64,000 nt of DNA from CAVVFX01 sp963747535 (GTDB lineage: Bacteria; Acidobacteriota; Terriglobia; Bryobacterales; Bryobacteraceae). The stretch spans positions 133,995 through 197,994 of the forward strand of contig CAVVFX010000015.1 in NCBI GenBank assembly GCA_963747535.1, given 5' to 3'. Under the pieces are notes generated by a model, which ran no database searches, was not told the DNA's origin, and saw only the letters and a program-made list of their open reading frames with translations. Shown piece by piece: positions 25,555 through 35,547 of the stretch (the first letter of the stretch is position 1; each line of letters opens with the position of its first letter). A program made the translations under genes and the position numbers.

Positions 25555-28218
25555 CTATCGGGCCACCAGGCGTACCGGACCGAGCAGGCCCGAAATCGCC
25601 TGCACCGGCGTTCCCCGTCCAGGGAAGCCGCGGCCCGGCGGCGTGGCTCGCACCTCGATCTCCAGATCGTTCGAACCGGCTCTCAACGCGCTGGTAATGT
25701 CCCAGCGATAAGGCTGCCAGTCGTGGGGTGCGAATTCCTTCCCGTTTACCTTGATGCGCGCATAGTCGTGCACGTCGGCGATTTCGAGATACACGCGTTT
25801 CCCGGCGGGCGCGACAGCCGCCGGGAACTGCTTGCGATACGTCGCTGGACCCGCGAAGGATGGCACACCCAGTTCCTCCCACGATTTCAGCGGCGTGGTC
25901 AACTGCTTACCGTTCAATTCCAAGGTCCAGTCTCCGCCGAGTTCCGCGACAGTATCGCCGGGTGTCCGTGACGCCGCGAATGACGGCTCCGGAGCGCCGG
26001 CTCCGCCAGACAATGGCCCGACCACGATGACTTTGGTCTCGTAAGGTCCAAGCACCAATGGGATGCTCACCGAATCGCCGGAAGCGGGCGCGCCGGAGAG
26101 AGGGTGAATCTCGCCCGTGGCCAAGTCCCAGGATTGTGGCTGCCCGCGTCCTGCAATGGTCGCCACCCGCGATTCCGCCCTGGTGCTCTCGTTGAAGAAG
26201 AAGTACATGTCGGCGTCCTGCCATGTTTTGTGGGTGTAGGTCAACCTGGGAAACGCGGCGTCCAACTTCACGTCCGGTTTGGGCAGCGCGGCGAGCACGC
26301 GCGGCGTGATGTCGCCCGACTCCTCGACGAGCGTGGCGAAGCTCAGATCGGGCTTGTCTTTCATGTTCAGGAACGTCTTATCTACCACCAGTGTCGGAGT
26401 CTTGCCTACGAAGATCACTTTGCCACCGGCTTGGGTGAAGGCGCGAAAGCGTTCGAGACCGGTCCGCGTGATCACCGTCGTGGACGGCACCACGATCGCG
26501 CGATACACCTGACCGCTGAGGTTCTTGAAGCCGCCGTTCTCGATAGCGGCTACCGAGTCGAGCGACTGCTCGTCGAAATAATCCCAATCGACCTGGTGCT
26601 CGAGTAATTGCCAGCCGAGCTTGGTAGTGCTGCGATCGGCCTCCTGGTCGCCCATCCAGATGCTGTTGCCCGGATGGTACAGACCCACTTGCGCCGCGGG
26701 ACGTCCGATGGCCATCAAATAACCCGCCCGGTTGGCATACCAGGCCAGCATCGGTGCCTGTGGCGGCACCGCCGGAGGTTGGGTTGTCCCGACACTCGGG
26801 TCGGCGCCGGGGCCGCGTAGGATGGGGACCCGGATCTGCAGCGCGTTGACGCCCCTCACCAGTTGAAAATCCATCTCGTACTTGCCGGAGATTCCCACGC
26901 CGCCGCCTTCCTCCGCCCAGACCTGCGGATGGCCGAAGAGATGCGCCGCCGAGGAGGCCAGCTTGGGGAAGTTGTTGTTGATGTTCCAGGTCCCGTCCGG
27001 CCGGTGCACCGCGTCCGGTACCAGCTGGCTCAGGTTATCGATGCCGGGTACCTCCACGTAACGATTGTCCCGAAAGTAGTCGCCTTCGCTGCGCTCGAGA
27101 GCGAGCATGGTCTCTTCGTGGTTGAGGTGCACCAGGTACTCCACGTTATACTTTTTGCACCATTCGGCCTGCTCTCCGAAGAAGGAACTGCGGAAGATGG
27201 CGCTCCAGACATCGTAGAAGTCGGCTTTGGCCCGCTGCGCCTCGTCCGTCAATTTCCCCTGGAAGAACTTCGGGATGTAGGGTTTCAAATCGTAACCTTT
27301 GCGCTCCTGAAACTCCTCCAGCAATTTGGGACTCCAGGGGTAGCCGGAGATGGAGTAATCCGGCTCATCGCCGAAGAAGCCCAGAACGATTTTGCCGAAC
27401 TCGTCTCCCACCGCCTGCCGGTAGGTTTCGTGCGTGATCTTCAGAAACGCGCGTGTGGCCTCCGGATCGAGGTAGTCGATGAGCGAGTAGAGACCGTCCT
27501 TGGCGCGGGTCCCGTCCTCGCGGTTGAAGTTGCGCGTCGGCGAACTGATGTAGATGTGCCGCACGAAGACCACTTCCCACGAGAGGCGCGGCTCATTCGG
27601 GGTCGAGCCTTCGCGTGGCACGATCCATTTGAGTTGGCCGTCCGCCGGAACCGCAATGGGCACGATGCCTTGTAGTTCCTCGTCGGGAGATGTCTTGGTC
27701 GCAAAGATTGCCAGGGTGTCCGGCGGCGCGGGCATGGAGAGCGTCTGGCCGGGAGCGACGTGGACGTGGATATCCGCGACGATGCCCTGCATGCCGAGTT
27801 GCGGATATCGTTTGCTGATGTTGCCGCCGGCGAAGCCACTCGGGTAGTCGGATTCGTCCTGTATCCACAGCCTCATCCCGCGCTTCGCCGCTTCCTGGAC
27901 CGTGAACTTCACCTGGCTCATGTGGTCCGGTGAAAGGTATTTCGGCTCGCCGCGGCCCGGCGAAAGGTTCACGACAAAGATGCCATTGGCGGCAAGCCGG
28001 TCGAGATCCCGGACGATTCTCCGGCGGACTTCGTCGGGGTCCAGGCCGTTCCAACTGGCAAACGGCTGGATAGCCCCATACTCGTGCGGCGGCGTCTTAA
28101 AATTGGCGGCGACATCGCGGATGGAGGGAACCGTGACCTGCTGCCACGGCCTTTGCGCGAACGCTGCGAATGAGACAAGAAGGAGAATGAATGTTGCAGT
28201 AAGAAATTTCTGATTCAT
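25555..28218 (-). CDS. Secreted glycoside hydrolase, GH106-like (alpha-L-rhamnosidase type)
   Basis: 887 residues from ATG 28218, where a clean signal peptide (KFLTATFILLLVSFAAFAQ) begins; the frame also allows 28236. The N-terminal catalytic region (WNGLDPDEVRRRIVRDLDRLAANGIFVVNL, then WIQDESDYPSGFAGG and FFGDEPDYSISGYPWSPKLLEEF) resembles the (beta/alpha)8 domain of GH106-like hydrolases. A beta-galactosidase-type sugar-binding domain closes the protein (about 790-880: KRVYLEIADVHDYARIKVNG, PYRWDITSALRAGSNDLEIEV). It likely cuts rhamnose or a similar sugar from plant or microbial polymers. It lies divergent to the TonB receptor and upstream of an outer-membrane gene, so a small glycan-use locus is plausible. 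Confidence 0.75.
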   Translation of the reverse strand: MNQKFLTATFILLLVSFAAFAQRPWQQVTVPSIRDVAANFKTPPHEYGAIQPFASWNGLDPDEVRRRIVRDLDRLAANGIFVVNLSPGRGEPKYLSPDHMSQVKFTVQEAAKRGMRLWIQDESDYPSGFAGGNISKRYPQLGMQGIVADIHVHVAPGQTLSMPAPPDTLAIFATKTSPDEELQGIVPIAVPADGQLKWIVPREGSTPNEPRLSWEVVFVRHIYISSPTRNFNREDGTRAKDGLYSLIDYLDPEATRAFLKITHETYRQAVGDEFGKIVLGFFGDEPDYSISGYPWSPKLLEEFQERKGYDLKPYIPKFFQGKLTDEAQRAKADFYDVWSAIFRSSFFGEQAEWCKKYNVEYLVHLNHEETMLALERSEGDYFRDNRYVEVPGIDNLSQLVPDAVHRPDGTWNINNNFPKLASSAAHLFGHPQVWAEEGGGVGISGKYEMDFQLVRGVNALQIRVPILRGPGADPSVGTTQPPAVPPQAPMLAWYANRAGYLMAIGRPAAQVGLYHPGNSIWMGDQEADRSTTKLGWQLLEHQVDWDYFDEQSLDSVAAIENGGFKNLSGQVYRAIVVPSTTVITRTGLERFRAFTQAGGKVIFVGKTPTLVVDKTFLNMKDKPDLSFATLVEESGDITPRVLAALPKPDVKLDAAFPRLTYTHKTWQDADMYFFFNESTRAESRVATIAGRGQPQSWDLATGEIHPLSGAPASGDSVSIPLVLGPYETKVIVVGPLSGGAGAPEPSFAASRTPGDTVAELGGDWTLELNGKQLTTPLKSWEELGVPSFAGPATYRKQFPAAVAPAGKRVYLEIADVHDYARIKVNGKEFAPHDWQPYRWDITSALRAGSNDLEIEVRATPPGRGFPGRGTPVQAISGLLGPVRLVAR

Positions 28219-28723
28219 TGAACTTGGCTCCGGCAAAGATTTCGACGGGATCGGGGCACGTCGCTTCGAATCATACCGCTCTGACGATACCGGTAGAGTT
28301 TGACGAGTTGAATTCCGCGGCGGGCGCCGGGAGCCGGACGCCGCTGCCGGATTGCCCCATATCAGTCACCGCGGCGATGTCTTTGCGCAGCACCGGATCG
28401 TCGCCGGTGCGGCGGTCTCACGTTTCGCATCGCGATATACACGCGCTGCTACGGATTTCGCGTGTCTTCGCCAATCGTTAAGCATACAGACCCATCCATC
28501 TCGAACTGTTTTGCACTGAGGAACAGCGCCGGCGTCTTGAAAACCTGTAGGTGGATAACGGGAGCGTTGTCATACTACTCAGGACATCCGTGCGGTTGAG
28601 AATTCGCGGCCGGGAAGTTTACTTACGGATCTTCTGCCGTCCACTGTTTTCGACCCCGGTTGTGGTCCAGCCGTCCGCTAAGCCAGGCAATCCTTACACG
28701 AGAAAGCTTCGGGAGAAGAACAA
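28219..28723. other. Divergent promoter region, about 505 bp
   Basis: This separates the GH106-like operon (minus) from the TonB receptor (plus). A TATGAT box on the minus strand at 28275-28270 could serve the hydrolase, but its -35 is poor. No clear promoter for the receptor and no hairpin terminator were seen. A short plus ORF at 28218-28481 shows no protein features. Confidence 0.4.
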
Positions 28724-31700
28724 ATGCTGAGTCGCATGAATAAGTCGCACCTGATTGCGGCAGTGGCCGCAGTCTTATCCATCCTGTCAGGACGAGCGTC
28801 CGCCCAGAATAGCTCCATCACAGGAAGGATCATCGACACCAAAGGCGGGGTCGTTCAGAGTGCGTCCGTAACGGTAGGCGAGGCCTCCCAGGGCGTTCAC
28901 CAGACGACTAAGACCAACGATGTGGGTATCTTCGTCTTTGCGGATCTCCCGGCCGGCACGTACACGGTCACGGCGGAGAGTCCGGGCTTCAAAAAGATGG
29001 AGAAACACGATGTCGTGCTGCCTATCTCTTCGAACATCAACATCGGTGACAACCTGCTCGAAATCGGCAGCGTTGCGGAGACGGTCAATGTCGAAGCCGA
29101 TCAGGGCCAGTTAGAGGTGGAATCCACTTCCGGCGAACGATCGGACATCGTAACCAACCGGCAGGTTCGCGATCTGGCGCTGAACGGCCGGAACGTTGTG
29201 GACCTTTTCAAAACCATTCCGGGCGTGATTTCGAGCGGGGTGGTCGCAAACGCCGCTTCCACCGTCACCAACATCGTCGGGAACTTCAACATTAACGGGA
29301 CTCGCGCGCTCCAACACGAATACACCCTCGACGGAGTAACCAACCTGAACCTCGGAAACAACACGGGCGCCCTGGTATCGATCAATCCCGACGCGGTGGA
29401 GGAGGTCAAGGTGCTTACCTCGAACTACCAGGCGGAATACGGACGGGCGGGCGGCGGGTACATCGCCCTCACGACCCGCGGAGGATCAAACGAGTTCCAT
29501 GGCGGTGCGCGCTACTTCCGCCGCCACGAAAGCATGAATGCCGATTCCTGGTTCAACGACGCGCGCGGCGGCTCGGCTGCCGGCTTCCCGCGCCCGCTCT
29601 ACCGCTACAACTACTATGGTTGGGATCTCGGCGGTCCCGTGCTGATCCCCAAAGTGTATAACGGCCGGAACAAACTCTTCTTCTTTATCAGCCAGGAATA
29701 TTACAGCCAGCTGGTGCCCCAGGCGTCGTCCGTGAATATTCTGGTTCCTACGGCGGCAGAGCGTACCGGCGACTTCTCTCATTCGGTGGACGGATCGGGA
29801 AAACCGATCATTATCGTGGATCCCACCACCGGCCTGCCGTTCGCGGGCAATATCATCCCGTCAAGCCGCATCTATGCTCCCGGGCAGGCGATTCTTAATT
29901 TCCTGCCGTCGCCGAATACCTCGGCCGGCGGCTTCGTATACAACTACACCTCGCAGGTGCCGAGTTCGTATCCCCGGCGAGAAACCATCCTTCGCGGAGA
30001 TTATCAGATCAATTCCGACACCCGGCTGAGCGTTCGCTGGGTTCACAACTATGACAACCAGGAGTTCGCCTATGGCACGACCACCGCGTCCTGGAACTGG
30101 CCGCTGACCAACACCGACCGGATGAATGGTCCCGGGAACGTGCAGACGTTGTCGGTCACTCGCAACTTCGGAGCCACCTGGGTCAATCAGTTTATTTTTG
30201 GCGTGGGACTGGGCGGAGTCACCATCGCGCCGGAGGGCACGGCCGCCACACGCGCCACTTCCGGCATCGATACGCCCCTCCTCTATCCAAACGCCAACAC
30301 GAGCGGGCTGATCCCCAGCTTGACGTTCGGGGGCATCGCTAATATATCCACGCCGGTCACCACCTCGGTATTCGGAACCTTCGTTCAGACTTTCCAGATT
30401 TATCAGGTTACTAATAACCTCAGCAAGGTCTGGGGCAAGCATCTGTTCAAAGTTGGTGTCTACTTTCAGAGTGCGGCCAACGCCAGCAATTCGCAGAACA
30501 CCGTGGAGAGCACTATAGATTTCAGCACCAACGCCACCAATCCGCTTACTACGGGAAACCCTTTTGCCAACGCATTACTCGGCGTCTATAACAGTTACAG
30601 CCAGCAGAGCGCGAAGGTGTATTCCTCCTACGCATATAAGGAGCTCTCGTTTTACCTGCAGGACACCTGGAAAATTGCTCCTCGCCTGACCCTCGACCTG
30701 GGCGGGAGGTTCTCCTGGTATCAGCCCGTCCAGAACGTAGCAGGACCCGAAGCTTATTTCAATCCAGCCGACTACAATCCCGCTCAAGCGCCGCGGCTCT
30801 ATCGTCCGGTTTGCATAGGAGTTTCCACCTGCTCGTCCGGCGCAGCCACCTACCGGGCTTACGACCCCACGACTGCCGGTCCGCTGACGATCGCTAATAC
30901 ACTATCCTCGTTTTATGTGGGTAAGCTGGTTCCTGATTCGGGTAATCTCGAAGACGGAATGGAGTTGACCACGAACGGTTATCCCCCTGGCGGTGTGAAA
31001 CCTCCTGTGATTTTGCCGCAGCCCAGAATTGGCATTGCATGGGACGTCACCGGTAATCAGAAGACCGTCGTCCGCGGCGGCTTCGGAATCACTTTCGACC
31101 GGCCCGAGAGTTTCACTTCGTTTGCCGCTAATAATCCTCCTTATGTCCTGCAGCCAACCCTTTCCAATGGCTATTTGAGTCAAATTCAACCCGGCGGCTC
31201 CGGCGCGTTATCTCCGCTTACGGTCTCCGGCGTGACCGAGAATATGACGTTTCCGTCAGTCTACAGTTACAGCATGGGCGTGCAACGGAACCTCGGCCAG
31301 GGCACGGTCGTCGACGTGTCCTATGTCGGATCGCAGTCGCGTCACAATCCGCGCCGCACCAATATTAATGCCCCCCCTTACGGGATTACGTTCAGCGCCG
31401 CGGGACAAGATCCGACGAAGTACGCGAACGGGATCATCCCCGCGGTAGAACCGTCTCTACAGTCTGCTTACGTGTCGGCGAACGTGCCCTTCAGCGGGAC
31501 CAACGCGCTGGCGACAGACTTTCTGCGGCCTTACCAGGGTTACAGCGACATCACTTACTATAGCTTCGACGGTAACTCGACTTATAATTCGATGCAGGTG
31601 AGCCTGCACCGCCGTTTCGCGAAGAGCTTCACGACGGACGTAGCTTATACCTTGTCGCGGGTAACGACGACCGTCTCCGACGACAGCACTTACACCAATA

Positions 31701-32401
31701 TTCTGAGCCCGCGCAAGTACGATTACGGGCTCGCTACGTTCGACCGCACGAATGCGTTCGTCTGGAACTTCGTCTGGGACCTTCCCGGCGCCAGCCGTTT
31801 TCTAGGCGGCAACCGGTTCGCGAAGGCGGTGGCGGATAACTGGGTCGTGTCCGGTATCACCACCGCCAGTTCCGGCAACCCTACGGAACTCGCTCTATCG
31901 ATCAGCGGTCAGGATGCGGGTAATCGTCTGGAAGGCACGCCCGTCGCCGGCAATCTGAGCGGGCAACAGCCCCGCTTTTTCGTCAATGGCAATCAGCAGA
32001 GCGGCAACACGTTTAATCTGGCCGCATTCACCGTACCCGGCATAAACCAGGATGGACCTTATTCGCGCTTCTATCTGCGTAACCCAATCATCAATAACCA
32101 GGATCTCTCGCTATTCAAGAATTTCCGGTTCGATCAGGAGGGTAAGCGTTATCTGCAACTGCGGCTGGAGGCGTTTAATGTTTTCAACCATCCGCAATTT
32201 TCCGGGTATAACCTGACCACCAACATAACGAACGCGGCAGGCCAGACCGGCAACGCGATCTTCAACAACTACACCGGGCTGACCGTTACGAATAACCTGA
32301 GGCCGGCCGGGAGCACCGCGGTGTTAGGCACTTACTTCGGGGAACTGAACGCCGCCAATGCTATGCGAGTGCTCCAACTCGGAGCGAAGTTCTACTTCTG
32401 A
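28724..32401 (+). CDS. TonB-dependent receptor with N-terminal carboxypeptidase-regulatory-like domain (Oar-like)
   Basis: 1225 residues. A signal peptide (about 1-28, ending GRASAQ) precedes an Ig-like CarboxypepD_reg domain (about 30-110: ITGRIIDTKGGVVQSASVTV, DLPAGTYTVTAESPGF). A plug (about 130-260: LNGRNVVDLFKTIPGVIS, TLDGVTN, AEYGRAGGG) and a very large beta-barrel follow, ending in an aromatic C-terminus (LGAKFYF). GGGAG-type Shine-Dalgarno (GGGAG) lies 9 nt before the ATG. Acidobacteria carry many such receptors, which import oligosaccharides or siderophores using TonB energy. The neighbouring glycoside hydrolase suggests a glycan substrate. Confidence 0.93.
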   Translation: MLSRMNKSHLIAAVAAVLSILSGRASAQNSSITGRIIDTKGGVVQSASVTVGEASQGVHQTTKTNDVGIFVFADLPAGTYTVTAESPGFKKMEKHDVVLPISSNINIGDNLLEIGSVAETVNVEADQGQLEVESTSGERSDIVTNRQVRDLALNGRNVVDLFKTIPGVISSGVVANAASTVTNIVGNFNINGTRALQHEYTLDGVTNLNLGNNTGALVSINPDAVEEVKVLTSNYQAEYGRAGGGYIALTTRGGSNEFHGGARYFRRHESMNADSWFNDARGGSAAGFPRPLYRYNYYGWDLGGPVLIPKVYNGRNKLFFFISQEYYSQLVPQASSVNILVPTAAERTGDFSHSVDGSGKPIIIVDPTTGLPFAGNIIPSSRIYAPGQAILNFLPSPNTSAGGFVYNYTSQVPSSYPRRETILRGDYQINSDTRLSVRWVHNYDNQEFAYGTTTASWNWPLTNTDRMNGPGNVQTLSVTRNFGATWVNQFIFGVGLGGVTIAPEGTAATRATSGIDTPLLYPNANTSGLIPSLTFGGIANISTPVTTSVFGTFVQTFQIYQVTNNLSKVWGKHLFKVGVYFQSAANASNSQNTVESTIDFSTNATNPLTTGNPFANALLGVYNSYSQQSAKVYSSYAYKELSFYLQDTWKIAPRLTLDLGGRFSWYQPVQNVAGPEAYFNPADYNPAQAPRLYRPVCIGVSTCSSGAATYRAYDPTTAGPLTIANTLSSFYVGKLVPDSGNLEDGMELTTNGYPPGGVKPPVILPQPRIGIAWDVTGNQKTVVRGGFGITFDRPESFTSFAANNPPYVLQPTLSNGYLSQIQPGGSGALSPLTVSGVTENMTFPSVYSYSMGVQRNLGQGTVVDVSYVGSQSRHNPRRTNINAPPYGITFSAAGQDPTKYANGIIPAVEPSLQSAYVSANVPFSGTNALATDFLRPYQGYSDITYYSFDGNSTYNSMQVSLHRRFAKSFTTDVAYTLSRVTTTVSDDSTYTNILSPRKYDYGLATFDRTNAFVWNFVWDLPGASRFLGGNRFAKAVADNWVVSGITTASSGNPTELALSISGQDAGNRLEGTPVAGNLSGQQPRFFVNGNQQSGNTFNLAAFTVPGINQDGPYSRFYLRNPIINNQDLSLFKNFRFDQEGKRYLQLRLEAFNVFNHPQFSGYNLTTNITNAAGQTGNAIFNNYTGLTVTNNLRPAGSTAVLGTYFGELNAANAMRVLQLGAKFYF

Positions 32402-32836
32402 TCCGAGCGGTGTCAGGCCGTCTCCCGAGCCCTCGACTGGCTGTAGGGCGGACCATGCCATCGTCCAAGTCCAATGCCCCGTCGGTGGGGCAGGCGGTTT
32501 CGCCTGCCAAGTCCCAAGACGTCCCTCGAAAATTCAAAAGCCGCCGCGCTCGGAGGAGCGGACACGGCGGCTTTGACTCGATCGAGTGTGTGAGTGAACG
32601 GAGTACCCTCCACTAGGCAAGTCGGATACCATCTTGCGGGTCAGGCGCAGCGTAATATCTCCGAATCAGATAAGCTGTTTAGTATCTTGTATTTACGCCG
32701 GAAGATCCGGCCCAATCCTCACTCCTCTCCTAAATACCGGAACAAGAATTCGCGTGCCATCGGTAATTTTTGCGCACGCTATCCGCTCTGGCTGACGGCC
32801 CGGTAACATTGACCGGCTCCCCGCGGTTTGCACGAT
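32402..32836. other. Non-coding stretch with a 23-bp dispersed repeat
   Basis: No gene is supported between the TonB receptor and rplM. The unit at 32484-32506 is an exact copy of 11079-11101 and contains the CAGGCG-GTTT-CGCCTG hairpin. A second short hairpin CCGCCGCGC/GGCGGC surrounds 32541-32574. The rplM promoter begins at 32837. Confidence 0.6.
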
Positions 32837-32866
32837 TTGACATTCAAGTCGTCTAACGGCTACGCT
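32837..32866 (+). promoter_or_regulatory. Promoter of the rplM-rpsI transcription unit
   Basis: A perfect TTGACA (32837-32842), an 18-bp spacer and TACGCT (32861-32866) lie about 37 nt before the rplM ATG. A strong promoter is expected for ribosomal protein genes. Confidence 0.6.
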
Positions 32867-32902
32867 ATCCTAGTAGAGATAATTCAGCGGAGACGTGTGT
32901 CA

Positions 32903-33352
32903 ATGAGTACTCAGTTCCCATCGAAGCCCGCAATCGAGCGCCGGTGGCATATTTTAGACGCGAATGGCGTCGTGCTTGGCAAGCTCGCTAGCGATGCAGC
33001 TAAGATCTTGATGGGCAAAACCAAAGCATCCTGGACTCCATTCCTCGATACCGGCGATCACGTGATCGTGATCAATGCCGACAAGGTCGTCCTGACAGGC
33101 AAGAAGGACGATCAGAAGGTTTACCGTCATTTCACCGGATATCCCGGTGGGTTAGTGGAAACCAAGGCGAAAAAGGTTCGTGCGGACCGGCCTATCCGGA
33201 TGGTCGAAGAGGCCATTTCGGGCATGCTTCCCAAAACCAAGCTGGGTAAGCAGATGTACCGGAAACTGAAGGTCTACGCGGGTGACAAGCATCCGCATGC
33301 GGCCCAGAAGCCGGTGGCTAGAGTCGTGCAGCGCAAGACTGTCGCCGCATAG
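32903..33352 (+). CDS. rplM: 50S ribosomal protein L13 (uL13)
   Basis: 149 residues from ATG 32903; the longer frame from 32828 runs through the promoter and is rejected. Family features include RRWHILDANGVVLGKLASDAA, LDTGDHVIVINADKVVLTGKK, YRHFTGYPGG and MLPKTKLGKQMYRKLKVYAG. L13 is an early assembly protein of the large subunit. rpsI follows after 28 nt, the near-universal L13-S9 pair. Confidence 0.97.
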   Translation: MSTQFPSKPAIERRWHILDANGVVLGKLASDAAKILMGKTKASWTPFLDTGDHVIVINADKVVLTGKKDDQKVYRHFTGYPGGLVETKAKKVRADRPIRMVEEAISGMLPKTKLGKQMYRKLKVYAGDKHPHAAQKPVARVVQRKTVAA

Positions 33353-33380
33353 CAAGCAAGGATAAGGAAAGGTATTAGGA

Positions 33381-33782
33381 GTGCCAGCAGCCAAGATTCA
33401 GCAGTACCTCGGGACCGGTCGCCGCAAGACCGCGATCGCCCGCGTGTTTATCCGTCCCGGTAAGGGCGACATCACGATTAACGGTCGTTCCCTTGACAAT
33501 TATTTTCCCACCGAAGCCGGGCGGGTCCCGGTCCGTCAGGCGCTTCTCGTTGCCGAGATGGCCGACAAGTTCGATGTTCTGATTCTCGCCCACGGCGGCG
33601 GTGTTGCCGGCCAGGCGGATGCTATCCGGCTGGGTATTGCCCGCGCCCTGGTCGAGTTCAATGGAGAGCTCCGGCCGAAACTCAAGAAGGCCGGCTTCCT
33701 CACCCGCGACCCTCGCAAGCACGAGCGCAAGAAGTACGGACAAAAAGGCGCTCGCAAGCGGTTCCAGTTCTCCAAACGCTAG
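33381..33782 (+). CDS. rpsI: 30S ribosomal protein S9 (uS9)
   Basis: 133 residues from a GTG start preceded by AAGGAAAGG. It has the typical YLGTGRRKTAIARVFIRPGKG opening and the basic C-terminal tail KYGQKGARKRFQFSKR, which reaches the P-site tRNA in the ribosome. It is co-transcribed with rplM. Confidence 0.97.
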   Translation: MPAAKIQQYLGTGRRKTAIARVFIRPGKGDITINGRSLDNYFPTEAGRVPVRQALLVAEMADKFDVLILAHGGGVAGQADAIRLGIARALVEFNGELRPKLKKAGFLTRDPRKHERKKYGQKGARKRFQFSKR

Positions 33783-33798
33783 AACGTTTGGATTCCTT

Positions 33799-33835
33799 GA
33801 GCGCGGCGCCACTCTTTTGGGTGCGCCCCGCGCTC
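33799..33835. terminator. Hairpin after rpsI (possible terminator)
   Basis: GAGCGCGG at 33799-33806 pairs with CCGCGCTC at 33828-33835. It begins 17 nt after the rpsI stop. There is no following T run, so intrinsic termination is uncertain; it may only separate the two ribosomal units or stabilise the message. Confidence 0.4.
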
Positions 33836-33973
33836 TCATGTTCAATTACTCTAAGCTCCGTATCAGCACGCGCGTGCAAATTTCGCTTTGGGCCGTACGC
33901 GTCGGGGTTGGTCGCGGACTCAAATTCAAAAATGCAGGTCCTCGCGGGTCCAGAGGACATAAGGTAGGATACT

Positions 33974-34876
<903 letters not shown>

Positions 34877-34930
34877 CGAACTTGTGTGACAGGCTTTAGC
34901 TTGTCATCGACTAACAGGAATAGGATAACC

Positions 34931-35530
34931 ATGGCGGAAATCACCGCAGCATTAGTAAAACAACTGCGCGAGCGGACCGGCGCTGGAATGATGGAGTGCA
35001 AGAAAGCACTCGTAGAGTCCAACGGCGACATCGAAGCGGGCGTCGTCGTGCTCCGCAAGCACGGCATCGCGTCAGCGGAAAAAAAGACCTCTCGCAGCAC
35101 CCAGCAGGGACTCATCGGCACCTACGTTCATCCGGGCGGACAGCTCGGCGTGATGGTGGAAGTCAACTGCGAGTCTGACTTCGTGGCCCGCACCGACGAC
35201 TTTCAGGAGCTCGTGCAAGACCTCGCAATGCAGATTGCGGCGGCCGATCCCAAGTATCTGCACCGCGAAGACGTGCCCGCTGAGGTGCTCGAAAAAGAGA
35301 AGGATATCCAACGGGCTCGGGCCATTTCCGAGGGCAAGCCCGAGAAGGTGGCCGACAAGATCGTCGAAGGCCGTATGGCGAAGTTCTACGAAGAGGTTTG
35401 CCTGTACGACCAGCCGTTCGTGAAGGAGAACACTCTCACCATCGAGCAGTTGATCAAGACCAGGATCGCCAAGCTGGGCGAGAACATCTCCGTCGCCCGC
35501 TTCGCACGTTTTAAAGTCTCGGAACAATAG
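34931..35530 (+). CDS. tsf: Elongation factor Ts
   Basis: 199 residues from ATG 34931, preceded by AGGA at 7-8 nt; the frame extends to 34886 but without a ribosome-binding site. Landmarks are VKQLRERTGAGMMECKKAL (TDVGL-like contact region), GTYVHPGGQLGVMVEVNCESDFVA and LYDQPFVKE. It recycles EF-Tu by GDP release. The length is that of the short form, with a single dimerisation subdomain, common outside the enterics. Confidence 0.96.
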   Translation: MAEITAALVKQLRERTGAGMMECKKALVESNGDIEAGVVVLRKHGIASAEKKTSRSTQQGLIGTYVHPGGQLGVMVEVNCESDFVARTDDFQELVQDLAMQIAAADPKYLHREDVPAEVLEKEKDIQRARAISEGKPEKVADKIVEGRMAKFYEEVCLYDQPFVKENTLTIEQLIKTRIAKLGENISVARFARFKVSEQ

Positions 35531-35547
35531 AGCGAACGCGAGATACC

